A stretch of DNA of 64,000 nucleotides from Bacillus pseudomycoides DSM 12442. GTDB taxonomy: Bacteria; Bacillota; Bacilli; Bacillales; Bacillaceae_G. The DNA lies in contig NZ_CM000745.1 in NCBI RefSeq assembly GCF_000161455.1, positions 803,697 through 867,696 on the forward strand. Reading direction: 5' to 3'. Of the stretch, positions 17,690-27,082 are shown one piece after another (position 1 is the first letter of the stretch; each line of letters starts with the position of its first letter). The notes under the pieces are model-generated. The model ran no database searches. It had not been told where the DNA came from and saw nothing but the letters and a program-made list of their open reading frames with translations. The position numbers were made by a program, and so were the translations under genes.

Positions 17690-18887
17690 AAAAATCAGCC
17701 TCTTTTCTTTCATATACAGAAATATATTTTAAAGTAATTGCTAAAAAGGAGAAAAGCGCTTCATTAATCATGAGAGAAAGGGATACCATCTGCAATAAAA
17801 AAGCAAAAAGTGTAAGAATAATAAAGGGTTTTTCAATATGCAATTTAGTTCTAAAGAGCTTGATAATGAACAGTAATAAAAAAGAAAAGTAAAAAAGAAA
17901 ACCAATAATTCCAGCCTCTACTAAGATTTCTAGATATGTATTATGGACATATAGTTTTTCATTATGTTCAAATGCGTAATAATCCGAGAAATTAAAGGCA
18001 CCGATTCCCAAAAGGGGATGGGACATAAAATAGTTAATCGCCTGTTTCCATAATTCAAATCGACCACTTCCATTATCAGAAGAAAAATCATTGATACGGC
18101 TGGAAATGATCTGATTCAAATCGATTTGAATAAAAGAACATGCGGCGTAGATTACAACTAGGCATAACAGAGCAACAAGTATCATTTTTACCTTTTTTAG
18201 AAAATCCGCTAATATTATATACAAAATGATAACGAGTATTAGGGCAACAATACCGCCTCGAGAAAAGGTAAGAAGGTTGGTAATTATACATAAGATAAAT
18301 CCAAAGGAGTTTTTAAATCCTTTTAAGTGTGTTAAATAAAAAGAAAAAAACAATGTATTATAAAAAATGAAGATGTTTGGGTCGTCAAGTAGTCCAATTA
18401 ACCTTGGATAATCTCTATCTAATAATAATCCGTAAGAAGTAATCTCAACGCCTGTTGGGGATCCCCCGGTTATTTGTAGTCCAATTATGTACAATAACAA
18501 ACTAATCATGTTAAATAGTATCCCGACATTTGCAATGGAAGCTTCAATAGCACGAATTGAAGCTTGCTCCAGCATATATCTCATGATGAAATAGCAGATA
18601 AGGACAAGGATTACTCCTAGAATGACGCGAATACTTGATTCTGGATACTGTGAAAAAGCACCACTTAGACAATAGGTAAAATAAAATAAAAGCAATAAAA
18701 TTTCATAATGATAAAGGGGACGAAAGTAAAAGTCTCGAAAATAAATACAGAAAAAAATGGCTAAAAAAATCATGTAAATTTTTAATGAAAAACCGATGGA
18801 CAAATTATATTTACTAAGTGTAATAAAAAATAACAAAAGAAAGACTTCTAAGGTAGAAGTATTTCTTTTAATTTGTAATCTTTCCAT
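17667..18887 (-). CDS. O-antigen ligase/polymerase-like membrane protein (Wzy role)
   Basis: A 406-residue, strongly hydrophobic protein with about ten membrane segments. A large loop near residues 275-320 has the Wzy_C/O-antigen ligase pattern: RFELWKQAINYFMSHPLLGIGAFNFSDYY and VHNTYLEILVEAGIIGFLFY, with the conserved R/G-rich entry and VHN motif. Such proteins polymerise lipid-linked repeat units on the outer side of the membrane. It starts at ATG 18887, overlapping the flippase gene by 20 bases. The position between flippase and glycosyltransferases fits a Wzx/Wzy-dependent pathway. Confidence 0.82.
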   Translation of the reverse strand: MERLQIKRNTSTLEVFLLLFFITLSKYNLSIGFSLKIYMIFLAIFFCIYFRDFYFRPLYHYEILLLLFYFTYCLSGAFSQYPESSIRVILGVILVLICYFIMRYMLEQASIRAIEASIANVGILFNMISLLLYIIGLQITGGSPTGVEITSYGLLLDRDYPRLIGLLDDPNIFIFYNTLFFSFYLTHLKGFKNSFGFILCIITNLLTFSRGGIVALILVIILYIILADFLKKVKMILVALLCLVVIYAACSFIQIDLNQIISSRINDFSSDNGSGRFELWKQAINYFMSHPLLGIGAFNFSDYYAFEHNEKLYVHNTYLEILVEAGIIGFLFYFSFLLLFIIKLFRTKLHIEKPFIILTLFAFLLQMVSLSLMINEALFSFLAITLKYISVYERKEADFYDIHQKR

Positions 18888-20340
18888 TCCCTCGTTGTCT
18901 CCCGTCTTTTAAATGGTTGATATTCTGTTGTTTTTTCTTTCTTATAAAATCTTTAATCAAGTTCCGAGTAGCTTGATCAAATAGTAAAACCATCGTAGAC
19001 ATTAAGATAATGGTAGAGAACATGGCTATAAAAGGAAACTTATATAATAAGTAGTGTAATAGGATAAAACTTATCGAAAAGTAGGATCCGTATGGAATAA
19101 CGACTTTGGTTAATACTGTTTTTCTGATTGGATTAGCTAATATATAACCAATAAATGATACGATTTCCATCGTTAAAACAGAAAAAGCTGCCCCCGCTAT
19201 TGCATAAGTAACACTCAGATAATAAAAAGACACTAAGCCAATAGAGATGGTTATAAACTGAACAATAGTACGGCGATTTTGCATTCCTCTTGTTGTGAGA
19301 CCATCAGCAATGGCGATGTTAAATCCTTGTAAGACAATAATAAAGGACAATATTTTTAAAGGTTGAACCGCAGATCCCCATTTATCTCCAAATAAAATCG
19401 TGATCAGATAGGGGGATAAGTAGAATAAAGTTATTGTCATACACATCCCAATCAAGGACATGAATTTCATTTGCAGGATATTTAATTCTGTATGTTTCTT
19501 TACCTCCCCATGACTATGATGCTTAAATAACAGTGGGAAAAATGCGCCTGCAATAACCCCTGGTATTTGATAGAGAGCTGAGGGGATTCGGTAAGCTACT
19601 GCAAAGAGCCCAACAAGCCCTAAGGGAAGTGTTTTTTCTAATACTAATGGACCTAGTTGAGGAGTTAATATAATAAATAACCCACTAATTAAGAACGGGC
19701 TAATATTGATCAATAATTCTTTTTGAAAAGGGACTTTCCACTTAAATTCCATGTTTTTTCTGAGTAAATACAGGCAGTAAATGCCTCCAGCTAAATAAGA
19801 AAAACCATATAAAAAAGCTGTTACATGTATATCCACTTTTAAGCTTATACACAAAATGGTTAATGTGACTAATACAATGGCTGAGAAGATTTTTATGGAT
19901 GCAATAAATTGCATTCTTTCAGATAATTGAAAGTAGGTTATGCCTATGCTTTGCAGCACTAGGCCGATGATTAAAGGAATCATTAAACTATACATCATAT
20001 AAAGAATTTGTTGTTCATGATAAAAGACGTGGATACCGAAAGAAAAAATAACAAATGTTAAAAGTAAACATACTACTCGAACTTTTATATAAGAAAAAAA
20101 TGTAGTGCCTGGGTTTTCCTTTTTTGCTCCTTCTCGAAGGAACGTATTACTGACTCCTAAATCTGTAAAAAAATGCATGACCATGGAAAGAGCTAGTGCT
20201 ACACTAAATATTCCATAGTTCTTTGAGTTAAAGTAATTTGCCAATAGTATGAGCGTACTTGCATTTAAAACATTAGCTAAAATCGTGCTGTAAAGTAAGT
20301 GGAATATATTTTTAATAATTGAGTTTGTTTTCTTATTCAC
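18868..20340 (-). CDS. Polysaccharide repeat-unit flippase (Wzx-like, MOP superfamily)
   Basis: A 490-residue protein with 12-14 predicted membrane segments and the N-terminal pattern of polysaccharide biosynthesis flippases (LLANYFNSKNYGIFSVALAL, FFTDLGVSNTFLREGAKKE). It should move the lipid-linked repeat unit across the membrane. The start is GTG with GGGAG nine bases upstream. The last residues are lysine/asparagine-rich and cytoplasmic. It follows the epimerase pseudogene in the same operon and overlaps the polymerase gene. Confidence 0.85.
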   Translation of the reverse strand: MNKKTNSIIKNIFHLLYSTILANVLNASTLILLANYFNSKNYGIFSVALALSMVMHFFTDLGVSNTFLREGAKKENPGTTFFSYIKVRVVCLLLTFVIFSFGIHVFYHEQQILYMMYSLMIPLIIGLVLQSIGITYFQLSERMQFIASIKIFSAIVLVTLTILCISLKVDIHVTAFLYGFSYLAGGIYCLYLLRKNMEFKWKVPFQKELLINISPFLISGLFIILTPQLGPLVLEKTLPLGLVGLFAVAYRIPSALYQIPGVIAGAFFPLLFKHHSHGEVKKHTELNILQMKFMSLIGMCMTITLFYLSPYLITILFGDKWGSAVQPLKILSFIIVLQGFNIAIADGLTTRGMQNRRTIVQFITISIGLVSFYYLSVTYAIAGAAFSVLTMEIVSFIGYILANPIRKTVLTKVVIPYGSYFSISFILLHYLLYKFPFIAMFSTIILMSTMVLLFDQATRNLIKDFIRKKKQQNINHLKDGRQRGNGKITN

Positions 20341-20370
20341 TTATTTCTCTCCCAATTCACAACTGTAAAG

Positions 20371-20814
20371 TCACTTAAGTACAGATGTAGGTTCTTTTCC
20401 ACTAGGTAAAATAGCGTCTTTTTGCTTAAGGTAATAATCATATGTATTCGCAAGACCTTTTTTCAATGCATATATAGGTTGCCAGCCTAATTTTTGAATG
20501 CGCTTTTTATTGCAGAGCAAACTTTCTTTGACGTCACCGTCTTTTGCAGGTTGGTAAATGGGGGAAACATTTTGTACACTAATTTGCGCAGCTTGGTGAA
20601 CTACAAAGTCAGGTTTAAACGCCTCTATCGCTTTTTCTAATGATCTTTCATCTTCTACGTTATCAAAGAAAGCTATACTTTTCGAATGAACATTATTTAC
20701 GGATCAGGTGGATAAGTTATCATACACAGCCACTTCATAATGATTATGAATTAATTTGTCTACAATATGGGATCCGATAAATCCGAAGCCCTTCGTTACT
20801 AGCACTTTCTTCAT
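20371..20814 (-). pseudogene. Broken NAD-dependent sugar epimerase (GalE-like) with internal deletion
   Basis: From the ATG at 20814 the translation begins MKKVLVTKGFGFIGSHIVDK, the Rossmann entry of UDP-glucose 4-epimerase-like enzymes, though the usual GxGFIG first Gly is Lys. The stretch YDNLST is followed by TGA where family members have a Gly codon, then SVNNVHSK. After VVHQAAQISVQ the sequence jumps straight to the C-terminal part (PIYQPAKDGDVKESLLCNKK and KLGWQPIYALKKGL), so roughly half the gene, including the YxxxK catalytic site, is deleted. The end is TGA at 20371. The epimerase function must be absent or supplied elsewhere. It sits between transferase and flippase genes. Confidence 0.85.
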
Positions 20815-20836
20815 TTTTTATTCTTCCCTTCAATAT

Positions 20837-21475
20837 TTATCTAGCTCCATTTCCAGTAAATACAATGACCAGTGTTCGACATAAAATCTTGATTTCCATA
20901 GCGAATGATCTATGCTGGATATAGTATAAGTCGAATGCTAATTTTTCTTCGGGAGTTAGATCATATCCACCATTCACTTGCGCCAATCCTGTTATTCCAG
21001 GCGTTACAAGTAAACGATGTTTAAAATTAGGCAATGACTTATCAAACCTTTTATAGAAATATTCTCTTTCAGGTCTAGGGCCAATGAGTGACATATCTCC
21101 TTTTAACACGTTAATAACTTGAGGGATTTCATCAATTCTAGTTTTTCTTATAAACGTACCTATTCTTGTAACCCTAGGGTCCTCTTTACTTGCCCACTGA
21201 GGACCGTTTTTTTCAGCATCTAAAAACATGGAGCGTAACTTTATTAATTTGAAATCTTTTCCGTTTTTTCCTAGACGCCGTTGATAAAAGAAGGGAGAAC
21301 CAGTTGATTCGATTGGGATAAGGATGCAAAAAAGAACTAAAATGGGTGATAAAAGTAACAGCATGAAAAGCGAAAAAACAAAATCTATAAGTCGTTTAAC
21401 AAGAAGGTAGGATGAAGTTGATAGAGGTTTTACTTGTATTTCCACCTGTCTATCAATCTTTATTTTTGGGTCCAA
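20837..21475 (-). CDS. Undecaprenyl-phosphate sugar-1-phosphate transferase
   Basis: A 212-residue bacterial sugar transferase of the WbaP/PglC/EpsL type. One N-terminal membrane hairpin (RLIDFVFSLFMLLLLSPILV) is followed by the conserved cytoplasmic catalytic part: FFYQRRLGKNGKDFKLIKLRSM, EDPRVTRIGTFIRKTRIDEIPQ, GDMSLIGPRPERE and TPGITGLAQVNG. It starts the repeat unit by placing the first sugar phosphate on undecaprenyl phosphate. The start codon is TTG behind GGGGGG. It is the third gene of the operon and its initiating enzyme. Confidence 0.92.
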   Translation of the reverse strand: MDPKIKIDRQVEIQVKPLSTSSYLLVKRLIDFVFSLFMLLLLSPILVLFCILIPIESTGSPFFYQRRLGKNGKDFKLIKLRSMFLDAEKNGPQWASKEDPRVTRIGTFIRKTRIDEIPQVINVLKGDMSLIGPRPEREYFYKRFDKSLPNFKHRLLVTPGITGLAQVNGGYDLTPEEKLAFDLYYIQHRSFAMEIKILCRTLVIVFTGNGAR

Positions 21476-21488
21476 AAGTTACCCCCCT

Positions 21489-22109
21489 TTATGAAATAAT
21501 GACTGTACCGATTATTTCATGGTTGCTATGTTCTAGTTGTTTTTTTACATTCGTAATCTTATCTAACTTATCACGGCCTTCCTGTATCACTAAAACAATC
21601 CCATCACAATGTTTTGCGAGGATTTGTGCATCTGGTGTGTTTAGGAAATCGGATGTGTGAAACAGAATGATATCAAAATGCTCTTTCCACTCCTCAATTA
21701 GGATTGGGAAGGTCTCTAATGTTAACAATGCCACTGGCTCATAAAGATCTTCACCTGTAGATAAACAAGATAGATAATCCGTTATTTTTATTGTAGTATC
21801 CTTATTTTGCTCTCTTAGGAGTAAGGTGGTTAGGCCAAATGAATGATCGATATTAAACACATGATGTAAAGAAGGTTGACGCAGATTCGCATCCACTACC
21901 AACACTCGTTTTCGTTGTTCTGAAAAAGCTAGGGCCAAATAAGCAGTAGCATTGGTTATATTTTGTGTTTGTGCAAGTGAAGTAATCATTAATATTGGTT
22001 TTTCCTTTTGAAGGTTCGGTTCAATATGGTTACATATGCTATAAAATCGTTCTTTGATGGTGATATCGTATGGATTAAAGAAATATTTCCTCTTAAATTT
22101 GAGGGTCAT
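21489..22109 (-). CDS. CpsD/CapB-like tyrosine-kinase homologue with lost ATP-binding motifs
   Basis: A 206-residue protein in the position of the BY-kinase partner of the chain-length protein. The overall fold is recognisable (NATAYLALAFSEQRKRVLVVDANLRQPSLHHVF, then LSCLSTGED). The Walker A motif, normally SxxPGEGKS/T, reads SLAQTQNITNA without Gly-Lys-Ser, the Walker B Asp (IIFDTPP) is replaced in IILFHTSDF, and the C-terminal tyrosine cluster is absent since the protein ends IIGTVIIS. Only the Walker A-prime VVDANLRQP remains. It should not bind ATP normally or autophosphorylate; it may keep a scaffold role with the upstream membrane protein. AAGGTG before the ATG at 22109 sets the start. 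Confidence 0.8.
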   Translation of the reverse strand: MTLKFKRKYFFNPYDITIKERFYSICNHIEPNLQKEKPILMITSLAQTQNITNATAYLALAFSEQRKRVLVVDANLRQPSLHHVFNIDHSFGLTTLLLREQNKDTTIKITDYLSCLSTGEDLYEPVALLTLETFPILIEEWKEHFDIILFHTSDFLNTPDAQILAKHCDGIVLVIQEGRDKLDKITNVKKQLEHSNHEIIGTVIIS

Positions 22110-22845
22110 TATGTTCACCTTGTTTCATTGAAGATAAGCTTTTATAAGCTGTTTTTTGCTTGTTGTTTCTTTTTTTGGTATTTAAGTTCACTCTTCCTAA
22201 TAATGGGAGTCCAAGATGTTCGAGTTCTCGATTGTTGTAAGTTGAATCATCAAAGTGTTCTCGTAGAATTGCCAAGCCAATTCCGACAAAAAAGCTAATT
22301 ATGATTGAAATGGCTATAATGAATTTGGGTTTTGGAAAAAGCAGTTCGGCTTCTTCCGTCACCCCGGAATCACTAAGAATATTAAGGCGGTTTACATTTG
22401 CATAGTCTTTAAATTTAGATATGGATTGCTTTGCGACGGATTGTGCAATTTTTTTAGCTAATTGTGGATTAGAGTCTTTCACTGAAATCGTAATAATCTG
22501 TGAATCATTTCTGTTAGTAACGGAAACCTGTTTAAGCAAATCATAGCTTGAACGAGTTAGCTTTAACTCTTCTTTTACACCTATCATGATATATGGGCTT
22601 TTTATGATATCCATATATGAAAGAGCTAGCTGTTTGTTATCTTGTACTCTATTTACTGGATTTTCCTCTTTTTCTACGCCTAAAGATCCAGCAAGAACTT
22701 GGGTGGAGTACTGATAAATCGGTTTCATAAGGTACATGGATGAAATAATAATGAACCCGCTAGTACAAATTGTCGTAAGTATAATAATTAAGAATCGCCT
22801 TTTTAAAACTTGCATAAACTCTTTTATTTTTACTTTTTCATTCAT
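22093..22845 (-). CDS. Polysaccharide chain-length regulator (Wzz/CapA/YveK family)
   Basis: A 250-residue membrane protein with two membrane segments, one near residues 17-38 (FLIIILTTICTSGFIIISSMYL) and one near 178-198 (FIIAISIIISFFVGIGLAIL), and an extracytoplasmic Wzz domain between (QYSTQVLAGS, SVTNRNDSQIITISVKDSNP). These proteins govern chain length and, in Gram-positives, activate the cognate BY-kinase. It is the first gene of the operon and overlaps the kinase-like gene by 17 bases. Because that partner lacks ATP-binding motifs, the usual phosphorylation cycle seems unlikely here. Confidence 0.85.
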   Translation of the reverse strand: MNEKVKIKEFMQVLKRRFLIIILTTICTSGFIIISSMYLMKPIYQYSTQVLAGSLGVEKEENPVNRVQDNKQLALSYMDIIKSPYIMIGVKEELKLTRSSYDLLKQVSVTNRNDSQIITISVKDSNPQLAKKIAQSVAKQSISKFKDYANVNRLNILSDSGVTEEAELLFPKPKFIIAISIIISFFVGIGLAILREHFDDSTYNNRELEHLGLPLLGRVNLNTKKRNNKQKTAYKSLSSMKQGEHNDPQI

Positions 22846-23377
22846 CTAGTTCACCACTTTTTCAATTTAATAGTAGAGTTTTGGCGTGATTTTCCGAATG
22901 GGAATTATCACTTTTGATTTTGAAAAGGTCCTTATAACATTTATACTAGGGTGAAAAAATTATAAACCTAGCATCTGAACAAAAATTGAACAGAATGCTT
23001 CTTCCTAAATTTTTACTATGTAGGGTATAGCCACATCGTCATCAAGCTAAGAGTGCCAAGGGGGTATATGTGAGTGTGTTTTTTGAAATTTCTATGACTA
23101 CAAAAAAGGTGTACATAACAAATAAATTAATCAAATGGCTACTTAAATAAAGAAATTGATCATTATGCTATTGTTCTTATAAATCTAAATAATAAGTGTT
23201 TTTTCTGAATATTTATGGTAATATTTTGATATAAATTGTATTTTATTGAAAATACTAGTAATTTTTGGGTATATTTAACTTTTCGCAAATTTATTTATAA
23301 ATCCATAAATGTATGAATTAAAATGTTTGGTTTTTATATGAAGCTTTATAATCTTAGCTAGTTAAAAGGAGAATATA
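22846..23377. other. Divergent promoter region of the polysaccharide operon and AraC gene
   Basis: About 530 bases, very AT-rich on the right. It must hold the operon promoter (minus) and the AraC gene promoter (plus). An element end GGGTATAGCCACATCGTCATC (with ATCAAGCTAAG to 23051) of the inverted-repeat family described below lies at 23023-23051. No clear operator could be read. Confidence 0.45.
23023..23051 (+). repeat. Inverted-repeat mini-element end (IS231-like terminus)
   Basis: The sequence contains CCACATCGTCATCAAGCTAAG, matching the recurring terminus CATCGCCATCAAGCTAAG found also near 27.7, 39.9, 52.1, 53.7, 55.6, 58.7 and 59.95 kb. Confidence 0.5.
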
Positions 23378-24607
23378 ATGAATCATTCTATGGATATACA
23401 ATATTTGTGTGATATTTTATATAAAACGTTTCAAGTATCTATTCAATTTTTATCTACAGATGAAAAAATCTTATATAAATCTACTTCTAATGATATTTGC
23501 AGTCCTTTTTATTCTTCTCAGGAAGAACAACTTAGTGAGCTTTTTCAAGAGAATGATCTCTATAATTTTCCGCTTATGAGAGGGAACAGTTATCTAGAAA
23601 ATTTCGTTTTTATTCACATAGTAGATCATGAATATATAAAAGGAACCTTTGTTATTGGACCCTCTACATATCCCAAGGTATCAGAAGATATGGCCATTAG
23701 ACTTATGAATGAATTTGGGGGAAATGTTAGAATACAAGATGGAATTGAATACTATCATTCCATACCTGTGATAAAAAAAATAACTTTAATTGATATAGGA
23801 ATTTTATTACATTACATAATTTTTAAAGAAAAGTTAGATGTAGGTGCTGTTTGGAGAGAAAATAAATTATTGGAGAAAACCTCCTATGAAATTGCGAATC
23901 CTGATTTATATATTTCAGCCCGGCGTCAAAATAATTCTGATCATTACGATATATCATTGGAACGGAAAATTTTCACAAGCATTAAAGAAGGGGACAAAGA
24001 AAAATTAATAAAATATGCATATGCATTTCCGCAAGAAGATGCTGCAATTTCATCAAAAAGAAATCAACTAAGAAATCAAAAAAATAATGGAATAATGGCC
24101 ATTACTTTAGCTACTCGTTATGCAATAGAGGGGAATCTCCCGCCAGAAATTGCTTTTTCGCTTAGTTCTCTCTATATGGAGACCATTGAACAACTAGATA
24201 ACATGTATTCGGTCAATAGATTAATTGAGGACGCTTTATGTGCTTTTGCTGATCGTGTTAAAGAATATAGTATTCAAAGATATTCGAATACAATTACTAC
24301 ATGTTTAAATCATATTAGAAAAAACATTTACCATGAAATATCTCTCAATAATCTCGCTACGCTACTTGACATTAATCCTACTTATTTATCTAAATTGTTT
24401 AAAAAAGAAGTAGGAATTCCTTTAAGTGAATATATTCAAAGGGAACGAGTAGAAGAAGCAAAAAAACTATTAACATTAACTACATATCCATTATCAGATA
24501 TTTGTGCTTGGCTTAACTTTTATGATCAAAGTTATTTCACAAGAGTTTTCAAAAAAATATGTAACATGACTCCTAGACAATATCGTGAAAAGTATACCGT
24601 GATATAG
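23378..24607 (+). CDS. AraC-family transcriptional regulator
   Basis: A 409-residue regulator. The last 100 residues are a classic AraC/XylS double helix-turn-helix: HEISLNNLATLLDINPTYLS with LFKKEVGIPLSEYI, and PLSDICAWLNFYDQSYFTRVF with MTPRQYREKY. The first 300 residues form an unassigned sensor part with no membrane segment, so it is probably cytoplasmic. It diverges from the polysaccharide operon across a 530-base gap and is a good candidate for its regulator, although this is inferred from position only. AAAGGAG lies before the ATG. Confidence 0.85.
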   Translation: MNHSMDIQYLCDILYKTFQVSIQFLSTDEKILYKSTSNDICSPFYSSQEEQLSELFQENDLYNFPLMRGNSYLENFVFIHIVDHEYIKGTFVIGPSTYPKVSEDMAIRLMNEFGGNVRIQDGIEYYHSIPVIKKITLIDIGILLHYIIFKEKLDVGAVWRENKLLEKTSYEIANPDLYISARRQNNSDHYDISLERKIFTSIKEGDKEKLIKYAYAFPQEDAAISSKRNQLRNQKNNGIMAITLATRYAIEGNLPPEIAFSLSSLYMETIEQLDNMYSVNRLIEDALCAFADRVKEYSIQRYSNTITTCLNHIRKNIYHEISLNNLATLLDINPTYLSKLFKKEVGIPLSEYIQRERVEEAKKLLTLTTYPLSDICAWLNFYDQSYFTRVFKKICNMTPRQYREKYTVI

Positions 24608-24729
24608 GCTTGATATCTTAACAGCTAGGTGAGATATGTGTAATACTTGATCACATATATATAATGCATCAACTCAATTTACCTCGCTATTTATAAGAAA
24701 TAATACTCTTACCTCAAAAATTTTCTCTG

Positions 24730-24884
24730 TTTATCCCGCTATTTTAGGGCAGTAAGACCCCCACCTCAAAATTCAGCAAAAGCAAAGAAGATAGGTGGGG
24801 GATCCTGCCCGTAAAAGCCCGATTGGTCGGGCTAATAATCAGTGGGGGTGAAGAAAACCCCCACTGATTAAAGTTTCACTTTAT
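24730..24884 (-). repeat. bcr1-type repeat, complete copy
   Basis: The element runs from TTTATCCCGC to TTTCACTTTAT, with TTTAT at both ends as target duplication. Inside are two strong palindromes: CCCCCACCT/AGGTGGGGG and TCAGTGGGGG/CCCCCACTGA, plus GCCCGATTGGTCGGGC. It matches the copies at 35.2 and 40.0 kb in reverse orientation. Known bcr1 elements of the B. cereus group are about 155 bases and target TTTAT. Confidence 0.82.
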
Positions 24885-25713
24885 TTGAAAATATGTAGAA
24901 TCCATTTCCTTATAATTCTGCTCACTACATGAACATAATAAGGAAATAGATTTTAATACTTTAAGATTTCTACCTTTACTTTCAGTATGTAATAGTGCAG
25001 AAAGAATATTTATAAATCCATTTGAATTAATATAGGAATAGAATGCGATAGCTAAGAAACTTTTGCTTTTCCATGTTTACCTTTTTAGCGTGGATTAAAT
25101 GAATGTTCGAAATAAAAAAGAATCCCTTATTCTTTATGGAATTCTTTTTTAGCTGCCTATTAAAGAATAATCATTCTGTATTTTCATTTTTTACCAATAC
25201 ATGTTATATTTGGTAGCGTAAAATATTTTGTGTAAATATACTTGTCTTGTGAATAGGGAAAATACAAGAGATTTTTAAGTTTGCGACTAAACAAATTAAG
25301 AGAGGAGTACCCCCCTTAATGAATGAAAGCGCATTTATATAAGCAACTAGAGAAAAGTATCACAATTCTTAAAAGAAAGAGTAGATTTGCCAATTTCTTT
25401 CGCTTAAGTAGGAAGACGTAGCGAATAGTCGAAATGACTGCTATCAACGAATAATCGATACAAAATATGGGGAAATGTAAGGTTTAGCTGTTCCTCGTAA
25501 TTGAAACGAAGGATTTCAAACGTAATCCTTCGCCCCATATCACCGTAGAAATGGGTGGCTAGTATTCGTATGTATCAAAGCGAAATGAGTATATATAGAA
25601 CGCATTTTAGAACTCCATTATTCTCCTGCAACTATAAGTAACATTATAATTCTGTAAACAACAAGATTGAAGTCACCTTGTATTTTAATAAAAATCTTTT
25701 TAGTAGGTGTAAT
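24885..25713. other. Long intergenic region with a collagenase-type 3' end remnant
   Basis: More than 800 bases without a supported gene. Around 25050-25150 the sequence ACTTTTGCT and AAAAAAGAATCCCTTA, loop, GGAATTCTTTTTT resembles the 3' flank and terminator of the collagenase gene at 43.74-43.88 kb. A hairpin CGAAGGATT/AATCCTTCG lies near 25510-25535. Nothing else could be read. Confidence 0.4.
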
Positions 25714-26886
25714 ATGATGAAAAGATATGAGGAGTTTGACTCTCTAAGAGGATTAGCAGCACTTCTTGTAATAATCGGGCATCATATGATGCTATTGCCT
25801 GCGTATGAAAATTATCAGTATGAGTTAAACAGTCCCTTCATAATTTATTTATTCAAGGAAACTCCTTTACGTCTTTTTTTTAGTAGCGGCAACGAATCTG
25901 TTATTCTCTTTTTTGTATTGAGTGGTTTTGTTTTGTATTTATCTATTAATAATGAGAAATTTCATTATGATACATACATAATAAAACGGATTTGCCGAAT
26001 TTATATACCATATTTAGTAGCAATCAGCATTTCTATTATTGCTAAAATGCTTTTTAGTCGTAATGATATGCCATTTATTAGTGATTGGTTTAGTAAATCA
26101 TGGACCACTGCAGATACACCAGCTTTATTATTACAACATCTTGTTTTTATCGGTGAGTATAACACAGACGCATATAACAATGTTATATGGTCTCTTGTTC
26201 ATGAAATGAGAATTTCGATTATATTTCCATTTCTGACTTTCTTTTTTATACGCAAAAGGCTCAAATATTCCTTATTATGGTTTATTGTTCTAAGTTTTTC
26301 TTCGACTATGGGTTTGTATTTGTTTAATCCTAGTGGAAGCATAACTAGTAGTTTTTTAAGTTTTCACTACATCACTCTTTTTTTTATGGGAGCTCTATTA
26401 GCGAAGTATCGTTATTTTATTTTCCATTATGTTTTAAATATGAATAAAATGATAAAAATTGCATTACTGCTAATTGCAATTATTTGTTTTATGTACGAAG
26501 GAATAATTGGCGAAGTGGATTTTTTGAACAATTATGTATTGAGAAACTACGTTGTCTCATTTGGGGTTTGTATGGTAATGATTATGAGTATCTCTTCATG
26601 GACATTTAGTGCGTTATTAAGAAGAAAAGTATTTGTTTTTCTTGGAAAGATTTCTTATAGTCTTTATTTATATCATCTTGTTTCTTTATTCTCAGTTATG
26701 TATTTATTTTATGATAAACTACCTACCATATTAATAGTGTTTCTTTCCTTTTCTCTTTCTTTTTTACTATCTTCATTGGGGTATTTATTTATTGAAAAAC
26801 CCTGCATAAACCTTGGACGGTATTTAACTAGGAGATGGAGAAATATATTCTGGAAGGAAATAAAAATAAGGGATCGTATTTCATAG
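25714..26886 (+). CDS. Acyltransferase family 3 membrane protein (OafA-like)
   Basis: A 390-residue protein with about ten membrane segments. It opens with EEFDSLRGLAALLVIIGHHM, the signature of acyltransferase 3 proteins with the catalytic His, followed by FFVLSGFVL and the RICRIYIPYL helix. These enzymes O-acetylate or O-acylate cell-surface glycans using acyl-CoA. It lies near the polysaccharide locus on the far side of its regulator and may decorate that polysaccharide. TAGGTG precedes ATG 25714; a TTG start at 25678 is open but lacks a ribosome site. Confidence 0.85.
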   Translation: MMKRYEEFDSLRGLAALLVIIGHHMMLLPAYENYQYELNSPFIIYLFKETPLRLFFSSGNESVILFFVLSGFVLYLSINNEKFHYDTYIIKRICRIYIPYLVAISISIIAKMLFSRNDMPFISDWFSKSWTTADTPALLLQHLVFIGEYNTDAYNNVIWSLVHEMRISIIFPFLTFFFIRKRLKYSLLWFIVLSFSSTMGLYLFNPSGSITSSFLSFHYITLFFMGALLAKYRYFIFHYVLNMNKMIKIALLLIAIICFMYEGIIGEVDFLNNYVLRNYVVSFGVCMVMIMSISSWTFSALLRRKVFVFLGKISYSLYLYHLVSLFSVMYLFYDKLPTILIVFLSFSLSFLLSSLGYLFIEKPCINLGRYLTRRWRNIFWKEIKIRDRIS

Positions 26887-27019
26887 GAGTTTATATAGTA
26901 AGAGATCAAAGTTGAATCTTCTCGAACATGTAAAGAAAAAACGAGGATGTTAGATATAACAGAATCGGATATTTTCAAATTCATCTTATAGAAAAACATT
27001 CGTAAAAGCCGCTTCATTA

Positions 27020-27062
27020 TACGATAGAGGACTGGGGGAAAACGAGCTGGGCATTTGTGGAA
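27020..27062 (+). pseudogene. Fragment of a second DnaB-like helicase gene (upstream piece)
   Basis: The stretch TACGATAGAGGACTGGGGG with AAAACGAG and GGGCATT matches the intact helicase gene at 11811-11853 (coding TIEDWGKTSRAFAE) almost base for base, then the similarity stops. The next piece of the same gene copy appears at 28.79 kb, so the copy is interrupted and missing its first 750 bases. Confidence 0.75.
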
Positions 27063-27082
27063 GGCATTTTCCCTTAAAAGGA

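Noticed and set aside
25323..25340. Possible cre site (TGAAAGCGCATTTA)
   Set aside because: It lacks the conserved CA at the end and no gene follows closely.
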